Shown: positions 34,783 through 46,545, counted from the first letter of the stretch. The stretch is 64,000 bases of DNA from Nymphalis io (GCF_905147045.1 NC_065897.1:5781001-5845000), one strand, 5' to 3'. Program-made: numbers and translations. Notes: a model not told the origin generated them from the letters alone.

Positions 34783-35070
34783 AACGCGTGAATCTTATCC
34801 GATGATCGTGGGTTCAAACCCGGGCAAGCACCGCTGTATTTTCATGTGCTTAATTTGTGATTATAATTCATCTCGTGCTTAACGGTGAAGGAAAACATCG
34901 TGAGGAAACCTGCATGTGTCTAATTTCATTGAAATTCTGCCACATGTGTATTCTACCAACCCGCATTGGAGCAGCGTGGTGGAATAAGCTCCACAACCTT
35001 CTCCTCAAAAGGGAGAGGAGGCCTTAGCCCAGCAGTGGGACATTAACAGGCTGTTACTGTACTGTACTGT
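34783..35070 (+). mobile_element. SINE2 copy inserted in the Dong/R4-like element
   Basis: It starts within the tRNA head at ACGCGTGAATCTTATCCG (box A lost), has GGGTTCAAACCCGGGC (box B) and ends ACAGGCTGTTACTGTACTGT, with a pentameric ACTGT tail. Confidence 0.85.
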
Positions 35071-35130
35071 ATATGATTAATGTTGAATGAAAAATGATAT
35101 AATATGAATAATATTGATTAAATTTTATAT

Positions 35131-35295
35131 AAGCCAGCGTAACTATAGGCACAAGAGATATAAATCTTAACAATCTCAACGTTTTAACAGTGGATGATAT
35201 GGTTAATATTTCTTACAGTGCCAATGTCTATAGGCAGTGGCGACTTACTATCAAGTGATCTATTTGTTAGTCAGCCTGCCCATTATATATATAAT
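35131..35295 (+). mobile_element. SINE1 3' half
   Basis: AACTATAGGCACAAGAGATA through CTTACTATCAAGTGATC matches SINE1 from the centre to near the 3' end, diverged. Confidence 0.5.
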
Positions 35296-35442
35296 GAAAA
35301 TATATTCACTCATTTCAGTTTTACTGTACGATTACACTGCGTCGTCAACAATTATTGGGTGGGTAAAATTACATTGAATACTATATTTTATACTATATGT
35401 ATATTATACTAAACAACATAAATCAAAAATATAAATATTTTA

Positions 35443-35580
35443 CTGGTGGTAGAGCTTTGTGCAAGCTCACCCAGACGAGCTCATGGGTACCATCCACTCA
35501 TAAGATATTCTACCGCAAAACAGCAGTACTTGGTATTGTTGTGTGACATTAACAGGCTGTTACTGTACTGTTACTGTACC
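35443..35580 (+). mobile_element. Chimera: SINE1 5' part joined to SINE2 3' end
   Basis: CTGGTGGTAGAGCTTTGTGC through TACTTGGTATTGTTGTG is SINE1. From 35546, GACATTAACAGGCTGTTACTG is the SINE2 terminus with an ACTGT tail. The SINE1 breakpoint coincides with that of the 2688-3098 chimera. Confidence 0.65.
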
Positions 35581-36499
35581 TATACATAGACACGCAACAG
35601 AAATAGACAAAAATCTTACACCATTAAACCTACATGACAAAAACACTCAAGTAAACGAACATATCATAAGTACACAACAGCAAATGTTGGCATGGGCTGA
35701 AAAAACACTGGATGGGAGGCACCGAGCCTATTTGAACCAACCCCACGTCGACAAAAAGAAGTCGAACGAATGGCTCAAACGAGGTGAACTGTTCCCTGAG
35801 ACCGAAGGTTTTATGCTCGCCATTCAAGACCAAGTAATAGCAACTCGTAACTATAGGAAGTGCTTAATGAAGGATAATAATCAACCTACTGACTTTTGTA
35901 GACACTGTAACGCAGCCTCTGAAACTATTCAGCACAAAACGGGGGCTTGCAAATCTCTCGCACAGACCGATTATAAGGATCGACATGATCAAGTGGCTGC
36001 AATCATACACCAACATTTAGCATACAAATATAAACTTATAACAGAAATGAATCCCTATTACAAATATAAACCGGAAAGTGTATTAGACAATAGAAACCAC
36101 AAAATCTACTGGGATAGAACAATAATAACTGACAAAACTATCTGTTATAATAGACCAGATATTACCGTTCATGATAAAATCAATAAAATCGTTTATCTTA
36201 TCGATATAGCCGTTCCTAATTCACATAACATGCAAACCACAATATCTGAAAAGCTAAGTAAATATCAAGATCTCGCCATAAAAATTAAAACGCAATGGAA
36301 AGCACAAACAGTACACATAGTCCCAATAGTCCTATCATCAACAGGTATCGTGCCAAAATGCTTGACACAAAGTCTTAATACCTTACAAATGCCAACATAT
36401 GTCCTCCATATACTTCAAAAAGCCGTAATCCTTAACACCTGCCGTATCTCCCGAAAGTTTATATCATCATCCACTTTATCATCAACGTTTTTAATTTAA
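35579..36499 (+). pseudogene. Dong/R4-like C-terminus: zinc knuckle and restriction-like endonuclease, open reading frame
   Basis: About 306 uninterrupted codons from PIHRHATEIDK to TAA. A CCHC knuckle CRHCNAASETIQHKTGAC lies at 35897-35950. The endonuclease PD-D core reads RPDITVHDKINKIVYLIDIAVP in outline (RPD at 36152-36160, D of DIAVP about 36203). This domain, used by R2/R4/Dong elements for site-selective cleavage, appears intact here although the rest of the element is broken. Confidence 0.8.
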
Positions 36500-36580
36500 G
36501 CAACACTCCTTAACGCTTGGCTGCAGCCCGCGTTTTAGGTTTAAGCCCTTCGAAAGAAGAGAAACTTTAAAATTTAAATA

Positions 36581-36808
36581 GAAATAATAAAAATAATAAA
36601 TAACTTTATTCACCAAAAAGAAACAAAGACAAAAAAAATTAAGGTACAAAACCATAAAAAAGAGTTAACAATATCATATTTCATAGTTTGGTGAAAAGGT
36701 CGTAGTCTCAGCTAGGCTGCTTTTCAGTCTACGCCTTGTACATATGCTGCCAACACAAACGCTACATTCAGTGCAGTAAAAGGTAAAAGAAGATAAAATT
36801 ACTTAAAT
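36581..36808. other. DNA between the Dong/R4-like and RTE elements
   Basis: It contains AAT/TAA-rich target sequence, AATAACTTTATTCACC (possibly the poly(A) end of a minus-strand element) and a minus-strand open patch around 36700-36780 that I cannot assign. It ends with the left duplication TTACTTAAAT (36799-36808) of the next element. Confidence 0.4.
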
Positions 36809-38836
36809 CAATCAATCAATCAATCAATCAACAGCCAATCGTTGTCCACTGCTGAAAATAGGCCTCTCCCAAGGTGCGCCAAAGCTCCCTGTCCTCCGCC
36901 TTCCGCATCCAGTTGGTGCCCGCCACCTTCTTAAGGTCGTCGGTCCACCTGGCTGGAGGGCGCCCTACGCTGCGCTTGCCGATTCGCGGTCTCCACTCTA
37001 GGACTCGTCTGCTCCAACGGCCATCGGTCCTACGACATACGTGACCAGCCCACTGCCACTTCAGCCTGCTAATTTTGCAAGCTATGTCGGTGACTCCGGT
37101 TCTTTTCCGGATAATCTCATTTCTGATCTTATCCTTCAAAGATACTCCGAGCATAGCTCGCTCCATAGCACGCTGAGCGACTTTGAATTTGTGGACTAGT
37201 CCCGCAGTTAGTGTCCACGTTTCGGCACCGTATGTCATGGCAGGTAAGACGCATTGGTTGAAGACTTTCGTCTTCAAACATTGCGGTATAGACGACTTGA
37301 GGACTTGAAGAAGGTTGCCAAATGCTGCCCATCCCAAGCGAATTCTTCGATCGGCTTCCTTCTCGAAGTTGTTCCTACCGACTTGTATTATCTGTCCTAG
37401 GTAGGTATATTCACTAACAACTTCGAGAGGTTTCCCCTCGACGTATATCGGTCCCGGCACGACATGCCTATTGAACATGACCTTGGTCTTGTCCAAGTTC
37501 ATACCGAGACCGACACACCGGGAAGACTCGCCTAGGCTACGCAGCATTTCGGTGAGTTGTTCCAGCGACTCTGCTATGATGACGATATCGTCGGCAAATC
37601 GAAGGTGTGAGATGTACTCGCCGTTTACATTGACTCCATATCTAGTCCAATCCAGCGTTTTGAAAACGTCTTCCAACGCGTTGGTGAACAGTTTCGGGGA
37701 TATTACATCCCCCTGTCTCACCCCTCTGCGCAGTTGGATCGCCTTCGTCTTACAGTCCTGGATGTGGACAGTCATTGTAGCGGCGTTGTACAGACATCTC
37801 AGTACCTCGATATATCTCCAATCGATATGACATCTCTGCAATGAGTCGAGCACTGCCCAGGTTTCGATGGAGTCGAAGGCTTTCTCGTAGTCCACAAATG
37901 CCATACACAGCGGCTGATTGTACTCTTCGGTCTTCTGCACAATCTGCCGAACAGTATGGATGTGGTCCACGGTGCTGTAGCCTGATCGAAAGCCGGCTTG
38001 CTCTGGGGGCTGGAACTCGTCAAGTCGTCTGGCGAGACGGTTCGTGACGACTCTTGAGAACAGCTTATACACGTGACTCAGGAGGGAGATTGGTCTGTAG
38101 TTTTTCAAGAGGGTTTTATCACCTTTCTTGAAAAACAGTACCACCTCACTCCCGCTCCACGTTTCCGGGGTCTTGCCATGTTAGATGACGGAATTAAAGA
38201 GGCTTGCTAGCTCTTTCAGGACCGGAGTCCCGCCTGCCTTAAGCAACTCTGTTGTGATTCCGTCATCTCCCGGAGCTTTGTTGTTTTTAAGCTGTTCTAG
38301 AGCCGCCCTAATCTCTCCTTGGTCAACGACCGGGAGCTCCTCGGAGTAATGGCGCATAAGAGGGGCGCGCTGGTCATCAATACTGATTCCCACGGGTTTA
38401 TCCGATCTTGAAGAGAACAACTGCCCATAAAACCTCTCTACTTCTCCGATAATCTCAGGCCTAGAGGTAACGACCCCACCATTTTCAGTTTTAAGTTTTG
38501 TCAGACGCGGCCTCCCAAACTTGCGAGCGAACATTTTCGATCCCCGATTTTGCTCAATCGCAGCCTTGATGGCACGGGTATTGGAGCGTCGGAGATCGCG
38601 TCGCGTCAGCGTTTTTATTGTTCGGTTTAAGGCCTTATCTGACAAAAACGATGGTAGTTCTCGTCGTTTTCTCATGAGCTCGAGTGTCTCAGCAGAGAGT
38701 TTTGGTGCGTTGTCTCTTCTCTGTGGCGGAAAACACTTGCGGGATGTGTTTTGCAGTATTTTGACCAGCGTGTCGGTTCTCTCATCAATGCTGCTTATGG
38801 TTTCCAACGCGGTGAATTGATTTTGAAGTTCCATTT
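36809..38836 (-). mobile_element. 5'-truncated copy of the 19886-23049 RTE family
   Basis: It is flanked by the perfect 10-bp duplication TTACTTAAAT (36799-36808 and 38837-38846). The tail is (TGAT)n tetramers rather than the GATTT pentamers of the full-length copy. By eye about eight substitutions separate the two over 2.0 kb. Truncation falls at codon 353, so the endonuclease is absent. Confidence 0.93.
36828..38834 (-). pseudogene. Truncated RTE ORF split by one nonsense codon
   Basis: Codons 353-1020 of the family ORF. At 38181-38183 the codon equivalent to Gln570 is TAA (plus-strand A where the full-length copy has G), just before the RT palm. Downstream the 438-codon frame is open and keeps AFVDYEKAFD, FADD and the C-terminus. 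Other changes include Glu to Asp, Arg to Leu, Pro to Ala and Val to Phe. Dead by truncation. Confidence 0.92.
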
Positions 38837-38846
38837 TTACTTAAAT

Positions 38847-39064
38847 AATAAAAGTTAATACAATTTATAACACGCACAATAGGCTAAAATAAGAGAAAAC
38901 ATGCAAGCATTACTAAAACAGTGAGGTATTTTTTTTTTTAATTCTAGAAAAAGGAAAATATTTCATACTGAATAAAAAATGAAAATAAAATAATAATATT
39001 TAAAATGTTTAAACAAATAGAGATATATGTTTTAATAAATTACAATCAAAGTAACAATTAAATA
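38847..39064. other. AT-rich spacer
   Basis: Nothing recognised. It lies between the RTE copy and the 3' end of the CR1/Jockey-type element. Confidence 0.35.
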
Positions 39065-40245
39065 TTAAAGTTTAGTTACACACATTTGACCAGACACATT
39101 GCGTCTTTTGCATAGATAGAAGCCATTGCTTGCTTTGTGCCTTAAACTTATTTTGAGACGTGCTGTTCTTAATCGGAGGTGGGAGGTTGGTTCCAACACT
39201 TAGAAGCAGCGAATCGAAAGCTACCTCTGAATGCTTGCAAATGTGGTGTAGGCAGTACTAGTCGCGGAACTCGGCTCAATCTACAATTGGATTTATTTGT
39301 TTCAGACCATTTAAGTTTATCCGCCAAATAATTGGGAATTTTACGATATTTTAAGGTGAAAGTGATATTATTTAATTTAAGTGTACGGCGATTTTTCATA
39401 TTTAATATATTCTTGGAATTTAAATAAGGTGTAATATGCGAATATCGAGGTATATTGTATTAAAATCTTAGACAAGAATTTTGTATCCTCTGTATTTTCC
39501 TTTCAGTCTTTTTATAAAGGCAGGGGCCATAAAGGACATCACAGTAGTCCAACTGAGATAGAACCAAGAATTCTACAAGTTTTGATCGCGCTGATTCACT
39601 CAAAAATGGTCTAAACTTATAAATCATTTTGAGTAAAGCGTAACACTTCGAAGTAACAGATAATATGTGTTCTTCAAAACGTAATGACCTATCCAACTTC
39701 ACCCCAAGATTTTTCGCTAGCTTAGACTCAACTAAGGAATGACCATCTATAAAAATCCTATGACACATTTGACCAAGCGATACCATTTGTTGCCTAGTAC
39801 CAAAAATTATGTAAGTACATTTTTGTGGATTTAATGACAGGTCATGATGATTCTTCGACCAACTAAAAATTTGAGAAAGATCATCATTAACATTTTGGAT
39901 AGTTTTATCATTATTTATATATGGTTTGATGTTCAATAATAACTATGTATCATCTGTGTACATGGACTGTGGACTAAACTAGTTTTGACACATTCGTGAA
40001 GATCTGCCGTATAAATTGAGTACAAAATAGGTCCAAGTATAGAACCTTGGATAACACCTCTATTAACTTTTATAGCGCTAGACCTTGTAGGCCTACCATT
40101 CATGCATTCATCAGAAACTTCTACTATTTGTAATCTATCTTTGAAATAACTAGAAAACCACTTACATATGAAATCAGAACAACCATAAAATTTCAATTTG
40201 GCAAGAAGTTAATCTATATTGAGACAGTCAAATGCTCTGCTGTAG
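39065..40245 (-). mobile_element. 5'-truncated CR1/Jockey-superfamily LINE
   Basis: Minus-strand reading gives, with a few stops, RAFDCLNID and LLAKLKFYG, FICKWFSSYFKDR, RGVIQGSILGPILYSIYTADL, LNPQKCTYIIFGTR, LGVKLDRSLRFEEHI, LSQLDYCDVLYG, then RRTLKLNNITF, RVPRLVLPTPH and FRFAASKCWN. This is the RT palm to C-terminus of a CR1/Rex1/Daphne-like element. The catalytic YADD region is frameshifted near 39935. Confidence 0.75.
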
Positions 40246-40364
40246 TAGATAGTATTAAAATTGAAGCCATATTATTATTAGATGCAGAAAGAATTTCAAT
40301 ATTGAATATCGATTTAATCGAACATTAAACTGTTTTAATGTTCTATATGTATCAATAATAAATT

Positions 40365-40539
40365 GTAATTACAGGCACAAGGGACATAAAATCTTAGTTC
40401 CCAAGGTCGGTGGCGCATTGGATATGTAAGCGATGGTTGACATTTCTTACAATGCCAATGTCTAAGAGCGTTGGTGACCACTTACCATCAGGTGGCCCAT
40501 ATGCTCGTCCGCCTTCCTATTCTATAAAAAAAAAAAAAA
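40365..40539 (+). mobile_element. SINE1 copy, 5'-truncated
   Basis: It starts at GTAATTACAGGCACAAGGG and runs to CTATTCTATAAAA with 13 A. Near identical to 16291-16587, so recent. Confidence 0.85.
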
Positions 40540-41140
40540 CTGCTTCAAATGCATAATATTCGTCACGATCACTTAGATGATAAACAAGCTACGCTTCGTT
40601 ATAAGCAAGTAATTGTTAAGCTTTACTTCATAATATTTTTATAATAACCTGTGAACAAATATAAAAATACAATTAGTAACAGGCAATCGATTTGTTCGCA
40701 CAGTATACAAGGAGCATACTGCTTATATATTATCTTCTCTTGTTGTTTTGCAACATCTCTAAAACTACCAGTCCGAATTGTAGTGTCAAATTTTAATAGA
40801 CAGAAAACACGTAAAATGACGAATATATATATATACATTCAGGAACTTATCCCGCATTTGTTGTATATTTGACATCGATCGCTTAAAATGCTCCCGGATC
40901 GACAGTTTTCGCTCCGATTACATTGACATAAATAATCAATTTAGTGTAACATTTTAATTAGCAATAATGAGTATGCAATATCCAATATTCGCATTTTGAA
41001 ATGATGGCATCTTCATTTAATTAACAAGCAATATATTGTTTATCATATTATTCCACTTCTATTCTAAAGAGGTGTTTAGTTTTTTGAGTTATTTTTCATG
41101 CCAAAATAACTATATAATCGTATTTAATGAAAAATAGCCC

Positions 41141-41405
41141 ATCTGTTAATGTCCCACTGCTGAGCTAAGGCTTCTTCTCCTATTTGAGGAGCTCAGGATG
41201 TAATTTTACCGCCGAGCACGAGATGAATTGTAAATACAAATTAAGCACATTAATATCAATTGGTGCTTGCAAGGGTTAGAACTTTGGTTCAGCGGTTAAG
41301 AATTTAAGATATAGGTCTTCTAATCACTGGGCACTGGATTCCGAGATCAAACTCGGAATCATCGGTGAAGATCCTCGTGATCTAACCACTGCGCAGTCGC
41401 GGCTC
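41141..41405 (-). mobile_element. Decayed SINE2 copy
   Basis: GTTAATGTCCCACTGCTGAG, GAGCACGAGATGAATTGTAA and CACATTAATATCAATTGGTG keep the SINE2 order. The head is rearranged, with a second TCCGAGATCAAACTCGGAAT box B-like sequence. Confidence 0.55.
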
Positions 41406-42029
41406 ATTTGATTTATATGTTCCATGTTCTATGAGATATTGCTTATTATGTCAACATAGTAAGACAATATTATCAGAAGAACTTTCAAAGCGAACGCTAT
41501 CGAAACTATAACGCATACATGAAAACTTTGTCTCTAAGATTTGTAGACCTCACGAATGTTTATTAGAACTATAAAAAATGTGTTGAAAAAGGGAAAAATA
41601 ATTATTGACTTAACGCGATATTAATTTACTCAGAAATAATATACATTAAAAAATACACACAAATATTATATAGAACTTACAATTTAAAATTATTATTAAA
41701 TTTGTACAATTTAATCCGGTTGTTATAATAATAATCCAAATTTTTATGATTATGATTATGATTACATTCATAAAAATACATGAAATAGTAAGAAATATTG
41801 GCATAAAATAAGATTGTATTTAATATTCCAACCTGATACTCAAAGAAACTTCAAGCTTAATAGTTTAAACAATTGAGATAATATCATGTCACAAAGTGAT
41901 TGCATTTCGAAACGACCCTTAAAGATGATATTATTGATTTGATACTATATATGTATATATAAACTATTGGCTTACATCACTTGGATAAATGTTACAACCT
42001 TAACAATTAGGTAAATGTTGACAGATATT
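41406..42029. other. AT-rich intergenic DNA
   Basis: Nothing recognised apart from a short ATGATT-type repeat at 41743-41765. Confidence 0.35.
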
Positions 42030-42245
42030 CCCGGTGGGCTTTGTGCCAGCCCATCTAGGCTAGTTTCGGTAATTACCATTGAGTCTACAATTAGTCTATC
42101 GCCAAACATCAATACTCTGTATTTTTGGTTCGAAGGGTGAGAAAGCTAATGAAGTTAAGGATACAAGTAATATAACAACTTAGTTCTTGGTAGCGCAAGT
42201 CTATACTTCTAACAGATCTAACTTTTATGGGAGAAAGTCACCATA
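42030..42245 (+). mobile_element. Decayed SINE1 copy
   Basis: CGGTGGGCTTTGTGCCAGCC, CGCCAAACATCAATACT and GTTCGAAGGGTGAGAAAGC follow SINE1 order. Confidence 0.5.
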
Positions 42246-42395
42246 TGTTAAATTGTCACTTTTTCAAATTAGCTCGCATGCCATTCTAAATTTGCAAAAA
42301 ATAAAGGTTTATAAAGTTTAAAACCAATACGAAATGTATTGAAATTTCATTCTAAATCGTGTTGTACCATTGACGTTCTATTTGTTTTATTTCAA

Positions 42396-42483
42396 ACTTG
42401 CATCCATCAATCCGCATTAGAGGATCGTGACGAAATAAGCTCCAAACCTTTACGCACTGTGAGATATTAAAAGGCTGTTTCTA
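42396..42483 (+). mobile_element. Decayed SINE2 3' fragment
   Basis: CATCAATCCGCATTAGAGGA and ATAAGCTCCAAACCTTTACG match SINE2 near its 3' end. Confidence 0.45.
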
Positions 42484-44360
42484 AAGCTTCCTGTCCTAAT
42501 TTACATATTACCCAACCTGTACATGTACCGGTAATATTATCAATTATACTCAAAGGTGATTCGAAATAGTCGCTTTTGTTTGCGATAATTAGTAAAGGCT
42601 ATTCCCAGGGCGAATATTGAATGCATTGTTAACTTCGATGCCTAATAAGTCACGTTCTTTTGATTACATGTACTGTGCGGTGCGGCATGTATATAGGTTC
42701 CATATTTGAGATTAAATGTTAAGATGAAGGTAGTATCTATTTTATTATTACATAGTATAAATATCGCCTCAAACAATTAAATAGCAAAATATTATGTGAT
42801 ACCCACGCGAGCTTGCACAAAGCAGCAGTAATATAATTACACACATAATATAAGTACATATAGGTTATTTATTTAAAAAAAAATTATAAACAGTAGCAAC
42901 ATATTAACTCAAACTAGCGGCATCGGAAAAAAGGACGATTATATTGGGGTGCCTGCCCAGCATGTTATAATTTAATTCAAATTTTATATATAAATAAAAA
43001 TATGTAATAAAAAAAAAATGTTTCAGTATGTCACTAGTAGATCAGAACTAGTTATATTTATTATTAGGTTAGGGTATCAAAGGTTTCGATATAGTAGAAG
43101 CAGTTGCAAACAAGCTTTATAAAAAATACCCGTTTCCTTGTTTCAAATACATATGTTTTCTATGAATGATTTAAAACGTTCTAACTATTGCCGATCTGTG
43201 ACATTTGTCCGATTCCGACAGTCTGTGGTATCTATATAGGCATTCAAAGGGAGAACATGTCACTATCGATGAACTGACGCGTACGATCGTAAATTGTTAT
43301 GAAAATAAATGCATTCTCTGAAAACGAATCCGTCGTTATTCTTTTCTTTGTTAAAATTATTTTATTATTTGCATCCCATTTTTGAAAGTCCAAATTATGA
43401 CAAATATTTACGTTTTAAAAGTTGACCAGACTTTGATTCTGCGGCTTTTGAAAATATGTTCCTATCGTATCACATATACGTATAGCTGATGTGTGTCTTA
43501 TTTTAAATATGAAAACCCCTGTTTAATAGCCATACTATGCTACCCTGTCACTGTAACAAATATTAAGCATTTTGTCATTGATAGGAATTACGATGTTATA
43601 TGCTGTTGATCGTTCACTTTGTGGTGGTAGCACAACTAATGTGTGGTTAGAACATACCCAGGTGGATTCACACGCATCCTTACTACCAATATAATTCATG
43701 TATTAGTATATACATCTTTATTTATAAACATTTATTTCGTCTTGAAATAATATTAATTGAAAACTCACATGTATCCCACGCGAATTGGCTTATTAAGTTT
43801 TCGTTTAACTCTAATAGATATTTTTTATAATAAATAAATAAATGTGTGCTTTCGCAAAACATATACATATTTAAAGTCACTCTTTGTACTTTATAATATA
43901 AATTAAAGCAAAAATAACAACACTCCCAGTAATTGTATTTTAAATATTGCGTTTATTAAAAAAGTAAAACTAATTATCTAGAACAAGAGGAGCAAACACA
44001 ACGCTTTGATATGAACATCTTTAGTTAGACGTTCAAACGTAACATCTATTAAAATATGCATGAAAGTAATATAATATATTCCACCTAAGTGTATTGGAAA
44101 TCTCTATTGCGACTGACAATTTTATCCAATTGGAAATGTAGCGGGAGACCTGTCTAACATTTATATAAATTAAAGTAAGAACATTGCATACATTTATATA
44201 ATGGGCTGAGAAGGAAATAGGTAAGTAATAATATAAATATTATAAATAATAGTAATAATTTTTAAATATCATGTTTATTTTACTAAAATTCTTAATAATG
44301 TAGTAATAATAAAAAAAGTTAGCTTAGAAATAACCAACTGATGGGCCAATTCTATTTTTG
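42484..44360. other. AT-rich intergenic DNA
   Basis: No gene was found. A weak SINE1-like fragment lies at 43620-43690 (GTGGTGGTAGCACAACTAAT). Confidence 0.35.
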
Positions 44361-44364
44361 AAGA

Positions 44365-44492
44365 ATGCGGCATGCGGCAGGTTTTCATCCAACCAGATGA
44401 ATTGCAATTACATATTAAGCAAATGAAAATTTAGTGGTGTTTGCGTGGATTTAAACAATATTTGGTTAAGATCACTTGTTCTAGTCTTGGCT
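44365..44492 (-). mobile_element. Decayed SINE2 fragment
   Basis: AATTGCAATTACATATTAAGC and AATGAAAATTTAGTGGTGTTTGC preserve the SINE2 5' half in minus orientation. Confidence 0.45.
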
Positions 44493-44932
44493 CAATAATG
44501 TAATATTAGTTTTCTATACAATTGGCAATTGTAAGTACATAACTGTTTCCATAAGCAAAAAGTTTGATAAAACAGTGCGAAAATTTTCATTTTTTTTTCT
44601 TTTATAATTGCTGAACCACACGCAGATATTATGTTAATTGAGAAACTTGAATAAGTTAAAAAACTTTTATGAAATATAATCTAACCTGTAGTAAAAAAAC
44701 TCAGTTCAACTAACGATTCAAACGTCAATTAAATTATAGTTCAAGTTCTTTCAAGACGGATTTTGTATTTCTATTATGGAGTTTTCTTAGTGAGCTCGAT
44801 GTTTAGCTGCCTTAAAAAAGAAGAAGGGTATCAAGTATTTGATTTTTGTATTGAAAGATGTCTTGGAAGATTCTAAGCCGATTTTGATTTTTTTTATGAT
44901 GTATTAGAATATTTAAGCCTCATATTTTCATC

Positions 44933-44962
44933 CATCTCGGCTTTTTAAAAAAAGCCGAGATG
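44933..44962. repeat. Head-to-head SINE2 tips: perfect 14-bp inverted repeat
   Basis: CATCTCGGCTTTTT (44933-44946), AA, AAAAAGCCGAGATG (44949-44962). The left arm is the tip of a minus-oriented SINE2; the right is the start of the plus-oriented copy at 44953. Confidence 0.75.
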
Positions 44963-45213
44963 ACCCTGTGGTAAGAACGCGTGAATCTTAACCGATGATC
45001 GTGGGTTCAAACCCGGGCAAGCACCACTGAATTTTCATGTGCTTAATTTGTGATTATAATTCATCTCGTGCTTTACGGTGAAGGAAAACATCGTGAGGAA
45101 ACCTGCGTGTGACTAATTTCACTGAAAATCTGCCACATGTGAATTCTACCAATCCGCATTGGAGCAGCGTGGTGGAATAAGCTCCAAACCTTCTCCTTAA
45201 AAAGAGGAGAGGA
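44953..45213 (+). mobile_element. SINE2 copy, 3'-truncated
   Basis: GCCGAGATGACCCTGTGGT (box A), GGGTTCAAACCCGGGC (box B), through AAACCTTCTCCTTAAAAAGA. The usual terminal AGGCCT...GGCTGTTAC is missing. Confidence 0.8.
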
Positions 45214-45657
45214 AATTTAAAGGAAAAAACATACCGCTAAGTTTAAAATAAAGTGTAAACAACTAGTCTTCGTCATATTTCTTTAAACCTGATTAATAAC
45301 GTTCAGGAAAAGCTTATATAGATAATATAGAAATAAATTTATTATTTTTTAAATATTTAAAATAAATCATCACTTACTTTTACAGTTACTATCGGAAAGC
45401 TTTGCCTTATATTTCTTTGGCTATCAACGTTTTTGGTAATTAAACTATAATTTCAAAATTATAGAAACATATTTTCCAAATTTTTTTCTGAAAATCCGAA
45501 TTCAATCACTTTTATATAAATAAGAAATTAGAATAAATAATAACTTAAACTTATACACAATTTATTAAATATATACAGTTTGATATCTAGTTTATCGGAA
45601 AATTAAAGAATCATATATTATAGCAATTAAAAGCCTTACAATGATGTACTGTTGAGA
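45214..45657. other. AT-rich intergenic DNA
   Basis: Nothing recognised before the candidate promoter at 45658-45726. Confidence 0.35.
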
Positions 45658-45697
45658 TAAAAATAAATTGGAGTAGTCGGTGCGAAGTTTTACAGCG

Positions 45698-45726
45698 TCA
45701 GTGCCTTTGTCGAAGTTTAAATTATG
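45698..45726 (+). promoter_or_regulatory. Candidate promoter and first exon: TCAGT initiator, short leader, ATG at a splice donor
   Basis: An arthropod-type initiator TCAGT at 45698-45702 follows an A/T-rich TATA-like stretch (45658-45667) at suitable spacing. A 21-nt leader then leads to ATG (45724-45726), immediately followed by the donor GTAAGT. Genes whose first exon ends in ATG|GT are known. A SINE2 copy starts 26 bp downstream and no second exon was identified. Confidence 0.22.
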
Positions 45727-45751
45727 GTAAGTAAAACGGCGCCTTAAACTA

Positions 45752-46060
45752 CAGTACAGTAACAGCCTGTTAATGTCCCGCTGCTGGGCTAAGGCCTCCT
45801 CTCCCTTTTTGAGGAGAAGGTTTGGAGCTTATTCCACCACGCGGCTCCAATGCGGGTTGGTGGAATACACATGTGGCAGAATTTCAATGAAATTAGACAC
45901 ATGCAGGTTTCCTCACGATGTTTTACTTCACCGAAAAGCACGAGATGAATTATAAACAGAAATTAAGCACATGAAAATTCAGAGGTGCTTGCCCGGGTTT
46001 GAACCCACGTTCATCGGATAAGATTCAGGCGTTCTTATCACTGGGCCATCTCGACTTCCT
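45752..46060 (-). mobile_element. SINE2 copy, near full length
   Basis: On the minus strand it runs from GAGATGGCCCAGTGATAAG through GGGTTCAAACCCGGGC to AACAGGCTGTTACTGTACTG. Confidence 0.85.
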
Positions 46061-46545
46061 TATTATATTTAAATAAAGATGCACCTAAATACAAAACGAA
46101 AGTTTGGTTTATATTTTCTGGATTTTCACTTAACTTGTACACTCAATTGACATAGAACTCCCATCATTATAGCTTATAGATTGAAGACGTAGGCAGTAGT
46201 TTACGGTTACGCTTATATTAACGTAATTAGAAAGATAACAATAACAAGCATTGACATTGATATACCAAAATTTTTATGTGCAAAAAAAAAATTTAGGTAT
46301 TTTTTATATCAGAATAGCGTCTATGTTTGAGATATATTTAATACTTTTCCCTTTTAAATACAGTGTACAACACTGTACTTTAAAAGCTAGCTATTTTTTA
46401 AATAGCTAACTTTTTAATAATTTTAGCAAAACATGATTTTTAATATTTGTCATTTGAATACTATTGTAAAGTTTTGAAGCTCTTAAAACAGTTGAAAGAG
46501 TACAAAATAAAAACAGGTATGTGGTTAGATTGATTGATACCAGGT

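Larger units (their letters stand above)
28958..36580 (+). mobile_element. Dong/R4-like LINE with nested insertions, inactive
   Basis: About 4.2 kb once the nested RTE (31125-33766) and the SINE block (34783-35578) are removed, close to the size I recall for Dong. The leader 28958-29331 begins with complementary blocks around CCCCACCGACGT and ACGTGGTGGGG. Coding sequence follows in pieces to a TAA at 36497-36499, then a short 3' UTR. Target-repeat context, RT type and a C-terminal restriction-like endonuclease all agree with the R4/Dong clade. Confidence 0.8.

Noticed and set aside
28938..40245. The LINE-dense block as a new multi-gene system
   Set aside because: Every long frame there maps to a known LINE domain order (endonuclease, RT, zinc knuckle, restriction-like endonuclease). 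The clustering is explained by nested and neighbouring insertions.
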